From positions 60,170 to 116,292 of the forward strand of contig PXRG01000029.1 of NCBI GenBank assembly GCA_003021105.1: a stretch of DNA of 56,123 nt. Direction: 5' to 3'. Positions 32,025 through 40,446 of the stretch are shown here, in pieces (position 1 is the stretch's first letter; each line of letters starts with the position of its first letter). The DNA comes from Halobacteriales archaeon QS_1_68_17. Its GTDB lineage: Archaea > Halobacteriota > Halobacteria > Halobacteriales > Haloarculaceae. The position numbers were made by a program, and so were the translations under genes. Below the pieces are notes generated by a model. The model ran no database searches. It saw nothing but the letters and a program-made list of their open reading frames with translations, and was not told the DNA's origin.

Positions 32025-33740
32025 ATGGAAATCACGATCGCGCCGGACGCGACGGACGCGGAGGTCTCCGCGATCGCCTCCGCGATCGCCCGGCACGTCG
32101 ACGGGGACTTCGAGGTCTACGTCGGGGACGCCGACGAACCGGCGGTCACGGGGTCGACCGGGGACGAGGGGCAGTCGGGGTCGGGGTCGGAGGCCGACGA
32201 TCTCGGGCCGACCGAGCGGGAGGAAAAACTCAGGGCCGAGATCGAGGACATCCTGCAGGGTGGCCCGGAGAAGTACCGGGAGCGCCTCGACGACCAGGGG
32301 AAGCTGTTCGTGCGGGACCGCCTCGAGTTGTGGTTCGGGGACCTGTCGTTCGAGGACGGGAAGTTCGCGGCCTTCGACGCCGACGACCGGCTGCCGGCCG
32401 ACGGCCTGATCACGGGGGCCGCGGAGTTCGAGGGGCGGAACGTCCACTTCATGGCCAACGACTTCACCGTCAAGGCGGGGTCGATGGCCGGACGGGGCGT
32501 CGAGAAGTTCCTCCGCATGCAACAGCGTGCGCTCAAGACCGGACGGCCGGTGGTGTACCTGATGGACTCCTCGGGCGGGCGGATCGACCAGCAGTCCGGC
32601 TTCTTCGCCAACCGGGAGGGCATCGGGAAGTACTACTACAACCACTCGCTCCTGTCCGGCCGCGTCCCGCAGATTTGCGTCCTCTACGGCCCCTGTATCG
32701 CGGGGGCGGCGTACACGCCAGTCTTCGCGGATTTCACGGTGATGGTCGAGGACATGAGCGCGATGGCGATCGCCAGCCCGCGGATGGTCGAGATGGTCAC
32801 CGGCGAGCAAATCGACCTCCAGGAACTGGGCGGTCCCGAGGTACACACCCGCCACTCGGGGAGCGCCGACCTGATCGCGGAAGACGAGGAACACGCCCGG
32901 GAACTGGTCGCGCAACTGTTCTCCTACCTCCCGGCCAACAGCGACGAGCGGCCCCCGCGGACGGACGGGTGCGCGCCCGCGAAGTCGCCCGAGGGCATCG
33001 ACGGCGTGATCCCACGGGAACCGAACAGGGGCTACGACATCCACGACCTGATCGAGCGGGTGGTCGACGCCGGGTCCGTCCTCGAACTTCGCCCGGAGTT
33101 CGGCCCGGAGATCCTGACGGCGTTCGCGCGCCTCGACGGCCGTCCCGTGGGGATCGTCGCCAACCAGCCGAGCCACCGCGCCGGGGCCATCTTCCCCGAC
33201 GCAGCCGAGAAGGCCGCGCAGTTCGTCTGGACCTGCGACGCGTTCAACGTCCCGCTGTTGTACCTCTGTGACACGCCCGGCTTCATGGCCGGATCGCAGG
33301 TCGAGAAGGAGGGCATCCTCGAACAGGGCAAGAAGATGATCTACGCGACCTCCCACGCCACGGTCCCGAAACAGTGCGTGATCGTCCGGAAGGCCTACGG
33401 GGCGGGCATCTACGCGATGAGCGGGCCGGCCTACGACCCGGAGAGCACGATCGCACTCCCGAGCGGGGAGATCGCCATCATGGGGCCGGAGGCGGCGATC
33501 AACGCCGTCTACGCGAACAAACTCGACGCCATCGAGGACGAGGACGAACGGGCCGAGCGCGAGCGGGAACTCCGCGAGAAGTACCGCCGCGACATCGACG
33601 TCCACCGGATGGCCAGCGACGTCGTCATCGACGAGATCGTCCCGCCGAGCACGCTCAGGGCGGAACTCGTCGAACGGTTCGCCTTCTACGAGACCGTCGA
33701 GAAGGACCGCCCCGACAAGAAACACGGGACGATCATCTGA
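32025..33740 (+). CDS. pccB: Acyl-CoA carboxylase, carboxyltransferase subunit with an N-terminal epsilon-like domain
   Basis: The 571-residue protein is the carboxyltransferase of a biotin-dependent acyl-CoA carboxylase, which carboxylates propionyl-CoA or acetyl-CoA. The carboxyltransferase core starts near residue 70 (EREEKLRAEIEDILQGGPEK). Signatures follow: GRPVVYLMDSSGGRIDQQS, VLYGPCIAGAAYTPVFAD and GSADLIAEDEEHARELV. The second half has GIVANQPSHRAGAIFPDAAE and PLLYLCDTPGFMAGSQVEKE. In front is a short domain (MEITIAPDATDAEVSAIASA) that looks like the acyl-CoA carboxylase epsilon/PccX subunit, joined by a Gly-Ser-acidic linker. The biotin carboxylase-BCCP partner is not in the window. 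With mcmA2 and meaB it fits propionyl-CoA conversion to succinyl-CoA. Confidence 0.88.
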   Translation: MEITIAPDATDAEVSAIASAIARHVDGDFEVYVGDADEPAVTGSTGDEGQSGSGSEADDLGPTEREEKLRAEIEDILQGGPEKYRERLDDQGKLFVRDRLELWFGDLSFEDGKFAAFDADDRLPADGLITGAAEFEGRNVHFMANDFTVKAGSMAGRGVEKFLRMQQRALKTGRPVVYLMDSSGGRIDQQSGFFANREGIGKYYYNHSLLSGRVPQICVLYGPCIAGAAYTPVFADFTVMVEDMSAMAIASPRMVEMVTGEQIDLQELGGPEVHTRHSGSADLIAEDEEHARELVAQLFSYLPANSDERPPRTDGCAPAKSPEGIDGVIPREPNRGYDIHDLIERVVDAGSVLELRPEFGPEILTAFARLDGRPVGIVANQPSHRAGAIFPDAAEKAAQFVWTCDAFNVPLLYLCDTPGFMAGSQVEKEGILEQGKKMIYATSHATVPKQCVIVRKAYGAGIYAMSGPAYDPESTIALPSGEIAIMGPEAAINAVYANKLDAIEDEDERAERERELREKYRRDIDVHRMASDVVIDEIVPPSTLRAELVERFAFYETVEKDRPDKKHGTII

Positions 33741-33778
33741 CCGCGGAATCGCCCGGCCGTCACGCCCTGTGGCACTGT

Positions 33779-33886
33779 TCACTTCGTCCGAATCTCGACG
33801 CGAATGCGCTCCCCGTCACGGAGTTCGTGGGTACAGCGGCGCGAGCACTCGACCGGCGGCGTCGCCAGCGCGTGTACCGATGACTG
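33779..33886 (-). pseudogene. Possible remnant of a small Cys-containing protein
   Basis: In the spacer between pccB and the SDR gene, one minus-strand frame ends VECSRRCTHELRDGERIRVE and IRTK before a TGA at 33779-33781. The C-x-x-x-C and the DGERIRVEIR strand look more protein-like than the shadow frames. No ATG or GTG start is available in frame and the frame runs into the promoter of the SDR gene. It may be a decayed gene end, or chance. Confidence 0.2.
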
Positions 33887-33924
33887 GGATAGCTTTATCA
33901 ATATAGCCGTCTCGCGTACCTGCC

Positions 33925-34683
33925 ATGTCGTCAGGTAATTCCCTCGACGGGAGCGTTTCGATCGTTACCGGTGCCGGCGGCGACATCGGTGCCGGCATCG
34001 CGGTAGCACTGGCCGAAGCCGGCAGCGATGTCGTCCTGGGCGTCCACAACGACCAGGACGTGGCCGGCCGGATCGAAGAGCTGGGCCAGCGGGCCTACGA
34101 GATACAGGTAGACGTCGAGGACGCGGATAGCGTCCAGTCGATGATAGACGAGACGGTCGCCGAGTTCGGCGGCTTCGACGTGCTCGTGAACAACGCGGGC
34201 ATCGTGACGGTGGCACCGATCAGGGAGTTGACCGAGGAGGAGTGGGACAGGGTCATGGACGTCAACGCCAAGGGGACGTTCCTCGTCACGAAGGCCGCGC
34301 TCCCGCACCTCGTCAGGGCCAGCGGGACCATCGTCAACGTCTCGTCGATATCGGGGCTGACCGCCGCGCCCGACCACAGCCACTACGGCGCGTCGAAACA
34401 CGCCATCGTCGGGTTCACCAGGGCGCTCTCACGGGAACTCGCGCCCGACGACGTGACGGTCAACGCGCTGTGTCCGGGCATCGTCTACTCGAAGATGTGG
34501 TCCGACCAGATGGAACCCCACAAGGAGGAGTCTTACGAGGAGACTGTCGAGCGGGTCATCCCCCTCGGCCGCGACCAGACGGTCGAGGACATGGGGCAGG
34601 CCGCCGTCTACCTGGCGACGGCCCCGAACGTCACCGGCGAGACCCTCGCCGTCGACGGCGGCATCCTCCAGAACACTGTCTAG
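33925..34683 (+). CDS. Short-chain dehydrogenase/reductase (SDR)
   Basis: The 252-residue classical SDR uses NAD(P) to oxidise or reduce an unknown alcohol, ketone or acyl group. The cofactor motif T-G-x-x-x-G-I-G is present as SIVTGAGGDIGAGIAVALA near residue 12. The N-A-G strand is VLVNNAGIVTVAPI. The catalytic triad is Ser in VNVSSISGL, then Tyr and Lys in HYGASKHAIVGFTRAL. The C-terminal loop is NALCPGIVYSKMWSDQ. A TATA-like GCTTTATCAATATA lies about 20-35 bp before the ATG, so the transcript is probably leaderless. It ends convergent with the PQQ-type lipoprotein gene (4-bp overlap). Confidence 0.9.
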   Translation: MSSGNSLDGSVSIVTGAGGDIGAGIAVALAEAGSDVVLGVHNDQDVAGRIEELGQRAYEIQVDVEDADSVQSMIDETVAEFGGFDVLVNNAGIVTVAPIRELTEEEWDRVMDVNAKGTFLVTKAALPHLVRASGTIVNVSSISGLTAAPDHSHYGASKHAIVGFTRALSRELAPDDVTVNALCPGIVYSKMWSDQMEPHKEESYEETVERVIPLGRDQTVEDMGQAAVYLATAPNVTGETLAVDGGILQNTV

Positions 34684-36023
34684 GGCGTCAGCGCCAGCAG
34701 GTTCGACCGCCCGTCGGCGAGGTAGACCTTCTCTTCGCGTCCGACGGCGTCGAAGACGGTATCGCGTCCGAGGGCCGCACTCGCCCGTCCGTCGGCGTCC
34801 ACGGCGTACACGGTGAGGAACGGTTCGTCGGCGTTCCCGCCCGTGATGGCGGGGGCGACCAGCGCGTTGGCCGTCGCCGCCGCCGGCCAGGCGTCGTTCG
34901 CCGGGGGCGCGAAGGTAAACCGCCGCCCGCCACCCGCTCCGTAGGCGGTCGTGGCGTCGGCCATCGCCCCCGACCGGGCGTAGAGCGTGTCGCGGTCCGG
35001 ATCGAGCAGGAGCCACTGGCCCACCTCGTTCCCGCGCCAGGCGACGGCCCCGTCGGCCTCGACGGCCGCGACGGCGTCGCCGCCGGCGTAGAGTTGCGAC
35101 CCGTCCAGCAACAGTTCCTCGACCGGGAGGCTGTGCCGCCACGCCCGCTCGCCGCCGGGCGCGAGGCCGTGGATCGCCCTGTCGTCGCCGCCCGAGAGGT
35201 AGAACACCCGGTCGCCGGTCGCGGCGACGCGCTCGCCCGGCCCGCTTTCGTACTCGAACCGGTCGCTCCCGTCGGGATCGAGTCCCACGAGCCGGTCGTT
35301 CGTGGCGACGTAGACGCCGCCGGCGACGGCCACGTCCGCGACGCCGATGAACTCCCGGGACCAGTCGACGGTCCCGTCGTCGGCGTCGAGGCCGTACACG
35401 ACCGTCGAGAGCGGCGACGCGGGCGTCTCGTGGCTGACCGGCGTCTCGCCTTTCGCCGGGAAGAACTCCAGGGCCGTCACGACGACCCGTCCGTCGACCG
35501 TGCCGGCGACCCCCAGTTCCCGCTCGCGCCGGAACGACCAGTGCGGGTCACCGTCGCGGCCGAGCGCGCGGACGGCGGTCCACTCGCGCTCGTCGGCCCG
35601 CCCGGCCACGAGGTAGACGGCGTCCTCGGCGACCGTCAGGCCCCACTTGCCGCGGGCCAGCGGGCGGGCGTCCGCGTGAGACCCGGCCACGGGTTCTCCC
35701 TCGTACCAGGTGCGCCAGCGGACTGACTCGGTCGCGGGATCGACGGCCGCGACCGCCGCACTCCCGCCGCCGCTCAGCGTCGCCAGCAGGTCGTCGCCGG
35801 CGGTGTCGAGTCCCAAGACCCGGCCGTCGAACGACAGCCGCCAGTCGGGCGTCCACTCGGGCACGTCGCCCGGCGTTCTGACGGCGGGAGTTGCGTTTTC
35901 GTCCGCCGGTGAGGCCGTCGTTCCGGCGGTCGTCGACTGGTTTCCGCCCGGATCGCCGAGACAGCCGGCCGCCGCGGCCAGGCTGCCGATGGCTAACTCG
36001 AGTGCGCGCCTGCGGGAGACCAT
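34680..36023 (-). CDS. PQQ-like beta-propeller lipoprotein, probably Tat-exported
   Basis: The 447-residue protein has a twin-arginine-like N-terminus (VSRRRALELAIGSLAAAAGC) ending in a lipobox Ala-Ala-Gly-Cys, so it is likely exported folded and lipid-anchored. A Thr/Ser/Asn-rich spacer follows. The rest is a WD/PQQ-type repeat propeller with recurring blades such as VYGLDADDGTVDWSREFIG, VYVATNDRLVGLDPDGSDR and LYAGGDAVAAVEADGAVAWR. No PQQ ligand set is evident, so it is probably a scaffold or binding protein. Such lipoproteins are abundant in haloarchaea. It is transcribed towards the convergent SDR gene. Confidence 0.8.
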   Translation of the reverse strand: MVSRRRALELAIGSLAAAAGCLGDPGGNQSTTAGTTASPADENATPAVRTPGDVPEWTPDWRLSFDGRVLGLDTAGDDLLATLSGGGSAAVAAVDPATESVRWRTWYEGEPVAGSHADARPLARGKWGLTVAEDAVYLVAGRADEREWTAVRALGRDGDPHWSFRRERELGVAGTVDGRVVVTALEFFPAKGETPVSHETPASPLSTVVYGLDADDGTVDWSREFIGVADVAVAGGVYVATNDRLVGLDPDGSDRFEYESGPGERVAATGDRVFYLSGGDDRAIHGLAPGGERAWRHSLPVEELLLDGSQLYAGGDAVAAVEADGAVAWRGNEVGQWLLLDPDRDTLYARSGAMADATTAYGAGGGRRFTFAPPANDAWPAAATANALVAPAITGGNADEPFLTVYAVDADGRASAALGRDTVFDAVGREEKVYLADGRSNLLALTP

Positions 36024-36137
36024 GGGGGCAGTCCCGCCGGGGGCTCAAAGGGCTTTCCGGAGAAACAAAGGGCGACCTGTGTCACCGGCCCGAACCCGCC
36101 GCCGGCGACCGTGCCGACAGCGGCGCACGGCCGCGAT

Positions 36138-36338
36138 TCATTCCGCGCCGTGCCCGCCTTCGAGGTTCCGGACGGCGGCCGAGAGCACCCCGGTGGCCAG
36201 CAGGACGAACAGCCCCCCGACGACGATGGGGGCGTTGAGTGTCTGCCCGTTGTTCAGCGAGACGCCGTACAGGAGGACCGCCAGCCCCAGCACGGTCAGA
36301 AGCGCCGACATCCCGAAGGACACCGTCTCGTTTACCAT
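36138..36338 (-). CDS. Small membrane protein with two helices
   Basis: The 66-residue protein starts MVNETVSFGMSALLTVLGLA. Two hydrophobic helices span about residues 9-27 and 37-57, separated by a short polar loop (SLNNGQTLNAP), with a short acidic tail. It has no charged active-site residues. I cannot assign a family. It follows the lipoprotein gene start by about 115 bp on the same strand. Confidence 0.55.
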   Translation of the reverse strand: MVNETVSFGMSALLTVLGLAVLLYGVSLNNGQTLNAPIVVGGLFVLLATGVLSAAVRNLEGGHGAE

Positions 36339-36548
36339 ACCGGGGAAGTGTCGTCGGCCGCAAAAAAACGCTCCGGTCGACGTGCGGTCGTTTCTCGCCC
36401 CGGCGCTCCAGCCAGCGGCCTCGCCGGCACTGTCGCGGCCGCCACCCCTGCCGTCTTGCGAACTGTTAACACCGAGGAAGTGGACAGTTCCGACAGCGCT
36501 CCCGCTGGGAACTCCGGGGGCCCCGGGGCGCTACTTCGAGGGACGACG

Positions 36549-36977
36549 ATGTCAATTCAGGAAAACAAGGAAATGGTCAGGCGGTATCTGGACGCGTTCA
36601 ACGACTTCGACCGCGACGCGCTGTCGGCGGTCCTCGCGGACGACGTGGTCGAACACGGTGCGACGAGGGAGGTAGAGGGGTTCGACGAGTTCGTCGAATT
36701 CGTGGACAGGAACCAGGACACTTTCTCGGGGTACACCGGCAGTACCGAGGCGATCTGTGCCGAGGACGACCTCGTCACCGTCCGGTACACCGTCAGCGGC
36801 ACGCACGACGGCGAGTACCTCGGCATCGACCCGACCGGCAAAGACGTCACGTGGTCCGGGATCGCGATGTACCGGATCGAGAACGGCGAGATCGCGGAGA
36901 TCTGGATCGAGGAGGACCGGCTCGAGCTCCTCCAGCAACTCGAGGGGTACGACCCGCCCGCCCACCTGCGGATCTAG
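36549..36977 (+). CDS. SnoaL-like ester cyclase / polyketide cyclase family protein
   Basis: The 142-residue protein has an NTF2-like cone fold of the SnoaL/ester cyclase group. It starts MSIQENKEMVRRYLDAFNDF. Signature features follow: LADDVVEHG (where an Asp-His pair lies in the pocket), GYTGSTEAICAEDDLVTVRY, then VSGTHDGEYLGIDPTGKDV and IAMYRIENGEIAEIWIEEDR. Substrates in this superfamily vary widely, and here none can be assigned. A related role in haloarchaea is unknown to me. It stands alone, about 210 bp from the divergent membrane protein gene. Confidence 0.8.
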   Translation: MSIQENKEMVRRYLDAFNDFDRDALSAVLADDVVEHGATREVEGFDEFVEFVDRNQDTFSGYTGSTEAICAEDDLVTVRYTVSGTHDGEYLGIDPTGKDVTWSGIAMYRIENGEIAEIWIEEDRLELLQQLEGYDPPAHLRI

Positions 36978-37152
36978 CGGCCGACCGGGGAGCCGCTCCG
37001 CCGGTCTCGCATCTCCCGATGCGCTGTCGGGTCCCGGGGTCGGCAGTAGTTATTTGAAGGCCTGGGCGCAACGTCGGGCCAACGCCGGTCCGGCCGCCAG
37101 CCGGCACGGTTGGCGGCCGGGTCCCCGGCACCCCGTGGGAAGGGTGGGAGTC

Positions 37153-37533
37153 ATGTCAGCTCGGGATAACGACGGACGCGTCGACGTACGGCAGTCGTGG
37201 AAACGCGCGATCGAACGCCTGCGGCTCCGGTCGCCGGTCGGCAGGTTCGAGGCCGCGGTCTGGGTGGCCGTGGGCGTCTCGCTGGTCGCCGACGCGGTGC
37301 TGACGGGGTACGGCCTCCAGCGGGGACTGACCGAGGGGAATCCGCTGGTCGCCCTGCTCGTAGACCGGTTTGGATTCGCGTCGCTCGTCGGGCTGAAGGT
37401 GTGGGCGGTGGCGGTCGCGCTGGGCGTCAGGCTCGGTCTGTCCGACCGGCGCGGGTGGGTGGTGCCGCTCGGTCTCTCTCTGCCCTGGACCGGCGCGGCG
37501 GCGATAAACGTTACCGTCCTCCTCGCGGGCTAG
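37153..37533 (+). CDS. DUF5658-like membrane protein, paralogue 1
   Basis: The 126-residue protein has four hydrophobic helices after a basic N-terminus. Characteristic stretches are AVWVAVGVSLVADAVLTGYG, the loop GLTEGNPLVALLVDRFG, and VGLKVWAVAVALGVRLGLSD. The E-G-N-P-L motif after helix 1 is the family hallmark of DUF5658 as I recall it. Function unknown. The gene at 37657 is a diverged paralogue with the same four-helix plan and the A-E-R-N-P motif at the equivalent position, so the two arose by tandem duplication. Confidence 0.65.
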   Translation: MSARDNDGRVDVRQSWKRAIERLRLRSPVGRFEAAVWVAVGVSLVADAVLTGYGLQRGLTEGNPLVALLVDRFGFASLVGLKVWAVAVALGVRLGLSDRRGWVVPLGLSLPWTGAAAINVTVLLAG

Positions 37534-37656
37534 CCCGTTTTCCAGTGACTACTGTCGCACCCGGGCCGTCTAATTCCCGTCTAACAATGATCCGTCTCGG
37601 GGTAGCCCCGACCGGGTTCGGGGAGTCGGTTTCCGACCACCCCCCTCCCGGTGTCC

Positions 37657-38046
37657 ATGTCGCTCTCGGACAGGCAACTCCCGGCGCTCGCCCTCGCGCG
37701 AACTCGCTCGCTCGCCGCGAGTGCCGGGACCGCGATGCTGGATTTCACGCAGCGGGCACAGCGGGAGCTCTGGGTCGGGGTCGCCGTGGTGATGACCGCA
37801 GATCTCGCGTTGACCGCAGTCGGCCTTGCGCACGGACTCGCGGAGCGGAACCCGGTAGCGCGGTGGGCTCTGGCGCAGGCCGGCATCGCCGGGCTGGCCG
37901 GACTGAAGGTGTTCGCGCTCTGTCTCGCCGCCTGCTGCTGGTTCGCTGTGCCCCGCCGGTACGGCTCCGTCATTCCACTGGGTCTCATCCTCCCCTCGTC
38001 CGTGGCCGTCGGCGTCAACGCGGTGCTCGTGTGGTTCGTCGTCTGA
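37657..38046 (+). CDS. DUF5658-like membrane protein, paralogue 2
   Basis: The 129-residue protein aligns by eye with the preceding gene: ELWVGVAVVMTADLALTAVG, GLAERNPVARWALAQAG, then AGLAGLKVFALCLAACCWF. It also has four helices. Its N-terminal region (RTRSLAASAGTAMLDFTQRA) differs. The GTG at 37651 is also possible; the ATG at 37657 is used. A 120-bp gap separates the two paralogues. Function unknown. Confidence 0.65.
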   Translation: MSLSDRQLPALALARTRSLAASAGTAMLDFTQRAQRELWVGVAVVMTADLALTAVGLAHGLAERNPVARWALAQAGIAGLAGLKVFALCLAACCWFAVPRRYGSVIPLGLILPSSVAVGVNAVLVWFVV

Positions 38047-38127
38047 CCGACGCACTCCCCCCTGAAGCGACAGGGAAGCCCCGGAGGAAGTGACGGGGGT
38101 GGCCATCACGCGTCCGATTCGCCGTCA

Positions 38128-38235
38128 TACTGGTGGCTGTAAGTACGTGAAAACTCGAATTGAGAATCCAGGCGAAAAGGGTCTGTATCCGCAGATAGCA
38201 GAGACTGGTGAGCAAAAGAATTACAGCCACCAGTA
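38128..38235. mobile_element. MITE family B, copy 1 (108 bp) on a stop codon
   Basis: It starts TACTGGTGGCTGTAA and ends TTACAGCCACCAGTA, a 15-bp terminal inverted repeat. Flanks are TCA at 38125-38127 and 38236-38238. The right TCA is the reverse complement of the TGA stop of the MaoC gene at 38236. The interior includes TATCCGCAGATA and differs wholly from family A. No open frame. Confidence 0.88.
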
Positions 38236-38685
38236 TCAGTCCGGGCGTTTCAGCGAGAGGACGGTCCGGTCGAACTCGCAGACGAGTTCGTCGTCCTGGT
38301 TGAAGACCTCGACGTGCATCGTGACGACGCCCCGCTCGCCGTCGCTCGTTTCTCGCTTGTCGGTCACGGTCGACTGTGCGCGGATCGTGTCGCCGTGGAA
38401 CACCGGCCGGGGGTGTTCGACGCCGTCGTAGGAGAGGTTTGCCACGATGGTATCGTCGGTCGTGTCGGGGATCGTGAGCCCGACCGCGAGACTCATCGTG
38501 TAGAGGCCGTTGACGAGGCGCTCGCCGAACTGCGTGTCGGCGGCGAACTCGGCGTCGAGGTGGAGGGGTTGCTGGTTCATCGTCATGTCGCAGAAACGCT
38601 GGTTGTCGCTCTCGCTTATCGTCCGGCGCTTGTCGTGCTCGATCGTCTCCCCGATCGTGAACTCCCCGTAGTACTTGCCCGCCAT
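38236..38685 (-). CDS. MaoC-family hydratase next to a CitE-like lyase
   Basis: The 149-residue hot-dog protein has the hydratase-2 motif as MNQQPLHLDAEFAADTQFGE (Asn/Asp, His) and an adjoining LVNGLYTMSLAVGLT. Downstream is HPRPVFHGDTIRAQSTVTDK with the usual P-V-x-x-G-D-T. It starts at 38685 (MAGKYYGEFTIGETIEHDKR). The gene is 38 bp downstream of asd on the same strand, and the CitE-like lyase gene begins just beyond asd on the other strand, so a mesaconyl-CoA or methylmalyl-CoA hydratase role is possible. Such MaoC proteins also act in general enoyl-CoA chemistry. Its stop is a MITE target. Confidence 0.85.
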   Translation of the reverse strand: MAGKYYGEFTIGETIEHDKRRTISESDNQRFCDMTMNQQPLHLDAEFAADTQFGERLVNGLYTMSLAVGLTIPDTTDDTIVANLSYDGVEHPRPVFHGDTIRAQSTVTDKRETSDGERGVVTMHVEVFNQDDELVCEFDRTVLSLKRPD

Positions 38686-38723
38686 GGCTCCAGCGTGGAC
38701 CGTCGGGTGGAAAAACGTCGGGG

Positions 38724-39344
38724 TTACCCCGATCCCGGCAGGGTCGCTATCTCGGTCTCGCCGGCCCGGACGCGGTCGCCCTCCGCGACGGCGAGGTCGT
38801 CGTGGGAGACCGACGCCGGCAGGACGACGTCCGCCCGGGAACCGAATGAGATGTGGCCGATCCGCTGGCCGCGCGCGAGTCGGGCGCCGGCGGCGACGTA
38901 CGGGTGGATGCGGCGGGCGAACGCGCCCGCGATCAGGACGACCGAGAATTCGCCGCAGTCGACGGTCACGCGCTCGTTCCGGTCCGATTCCTTGGTGAAG
39001 GCCGGCCAGTGGCCGCCGGACGAGTGTGTCACCTCCCGGACTCGTCCGCCCATCGGGGCGCGGTTGACGTGGACGTTCGACACTCCCATGAAGATGCCGA
39101 CCCTGAGCCGGCCGTCCTCGCCGTTCTCGTCGCGCTCACGGCGGACGACCGTCACCCTGCCGTCGGCCGGCGCGAGGACGCCCGATCCCGGCGGGTCGCG
39201 GTCCGGGTCGCGGTGGAAAAGCACCACGAACCCCGCCGTCGCCGCCAGGACGACGCTCGCGGCCGGCGAGAACGCGAGTGCGACGAGTGCCCCCGCGAGG
39301 GCCAGCCCCGCGTACCGCCAGGTGCCCGGCGTGACCCAGTCCAT
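38724..39344 (-). CDS. asd: Archaetidylserine (phosphatidylserine) decarboxylase
   Basis: The 206-residue protein makes archaetidylethanolamine. Two N-terminal helices (YAGLALAGALVALAFSPA and VVLAATAGFVVLFHRDP) anchor it. The PSD-type domain carries GVLAPADGRVTVVRRERD, RVGIFMGVSNVHVNRAPMGG and the self-cleavage site: GHISFGSRADVVLP (Gly-Ser, forming the pyruvoyl cofactor). The length is that of the short archaeal/PSD-type proteins. In haloarchaea this subfamily is named as the partner of archaeosortase-dependent protein sorting, so that role is possible. It is followed by the MaoC gene and is divergent from the CitE-like lyase gene. Confidence 0.88.
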   Translation of the reverse strand: MDWVTPGTWRYAGLALAGALVALAFSPAASVVLAATAGFVVLFHRDPDRDPPGSGVLAPADGRVTVVRRERDENGEDGRLRVGIFMGVSNVHVNRAPMGGRVREVTHSSGGHWPAFTKESDRNERVTVDCGEFSVVLIAGAFARRIHPYVAAGARLARGQRIGHISFGSRADVVLPASVSHDDLAVAEGDRVRAGETEIATLPGSG

Positions 39345-39425
39345 CTGCGCGCGATTGGGAACGAGGTGATTTATAGCTCACTATCGGGACCACATCCTCA
39401 AGGGGCTGGCGGGAACAGTGCCGGT

Positions 39426-40268
39426 ATGGCCAGACGGAGCGTCCTCTTCTCGCCGGGCGACCGGCCCGAACTGATGCGGAAAGCCCCCGAGAGCGGAGCC
39501 GACGTGGCCGTCTTCGACCTCGAAGACGCCGTCGCGCCCGGACGGAAAGACGAGGCACGGTCCACCGTCACGGCGGTCCTGGACGACCTCGACCCCGACT
39601 GCGAGGTCTGGGTCCGGGTGAACCCCGCGGGCATCGCCGCCGACGACCTGGCGGCCATCCCCGCTGCCACCGCGCCGCTGGACGCCGTGATGCTCCCCAA
39701 GGTCGCGTCGGCCGACGACGTGCGCACGCTCGACCGATTGCTGGCCGAACGCGGTGCCGACCTCCCGGTGGTCGCGCTCGTCGAGAGCGCGGCCGGCGTC
39801 CTCCACGCCGAGGAGATCGCCGCCGCGGACCCCACCACGGCGGTCGCGTTCGGCGCGGAGGACCTGGCCGCCGACGTGGGCGCGACCCGGACGGCGGAGG
39901 GTACCGAGGTCCTCTACGCCCGCGAGCACGTCGTCCTGGCGGCGACGGCGGCGGGCGTGGACGCCCTCGACACCATCTACGCCGACTACGAGGACACCGG
40001 GGGACTCGCCGACGACGCGCGGTTCGCGGTCGAACTGGGCTACGACGGCAAGATGGCGATCCACCCCGCGCAGGTCGACCCGATCAACGATGCGTTCACG
40101 CCCGACGAGGACGACGTCGCGTGGGCCAGGAACGTGCTGGCGGCCCGCGAGGAGGCCCGAACCGAGGATCGCGGGGTGTTCAGCGTGGACGGGGAGATGA
40201 TCGACGCCCCGCTGATCCGGCAGGCCGAACGGATCAAAGAGCGCGCGAAAGCGGCCGACCGGTTCTGA
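39426..40268 (+). CDS. HpcH/HpaI-CitE family lyase (possible beta-methylmalyl-CoA lyase)
   Basis: The 280-residue protein is a CitE-like aldolase/lyase. It starts [20 protein letters not shown], the usual R-S-x-L-x-x-P-G/A-x. Mg-binding block: [28 protein letters not shown] follows. The substrate-ligand region has [20 protein letters not shown] and [11 protein letters not shown] (E-D). The end region [20 protein letters not shown] is the G-K-x-x-I-H-P-x-Q signature. In haloarchaea such proteins split beta-methylmalyl-CoA into glyoxylate and propionyl-CoA; malyl-CoA or citramalyl-CoA lyase is the alternative. The TGA stop at 40266-40268 is the left target duplication of a MITE. The glutamate dehydrogenase gene follows. 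Confidence 0.88.
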   Translation: MARRSVLFSPGDRPELMRKAPESGADVAVFDLEDAVAPGRKDEARSTVTAVLDDLDPDCEVWVRVNPAGIAADDLAAIPAATAPLDAVMLPKVASADDVRTLDRLLAERGADLPVVALVESAAGVLHAEEIAAADPTTAVAFGAEDLAADVGATRTAEGTEVLYAREHVVLAATAAGVDALDTIYADYEDTGGLADDARFAVELGYDGKMAIHPAQVDPINDAFTPDEDDVAWARNVLAAREEARTEDRGVFSVDGEMIDAPLIRQAERIKERAKAADRF

Positions 40269-40376
40269 TACTGGTGGCTGTAATTCTCTTACTCAACAGT
40301 CTCCGCTATCTGCGGATACAGACCCTTTCCGCCTGGATTCTCAATTCGAGTTTTCACGTACTTACAGCCACCAGTA
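40269..40376. mobile_element. MITE family B, copy 2 (108 bp) on a stop codon
   Basis: It starts TACTGGTGGCTGTAA and ends TTACAGCCACCAGTA, in the reverse orientation to copy 1 with the same interior. Flanks are TGA at 40266-40268 and 40377-40379. The left TGA is the stop codon of the CitE-like lyase gene. It separates this gene from the glutamate dehydrogenase gene. Confidence 0.88.
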
Positions 40377-40446
40377 TGAGCCCGCGGCCGTGTTTGCCGC
40401 CCCTGCCGACCGCAGTTTTATCACTCGCGTGGGTCTTGTCTCGTCC

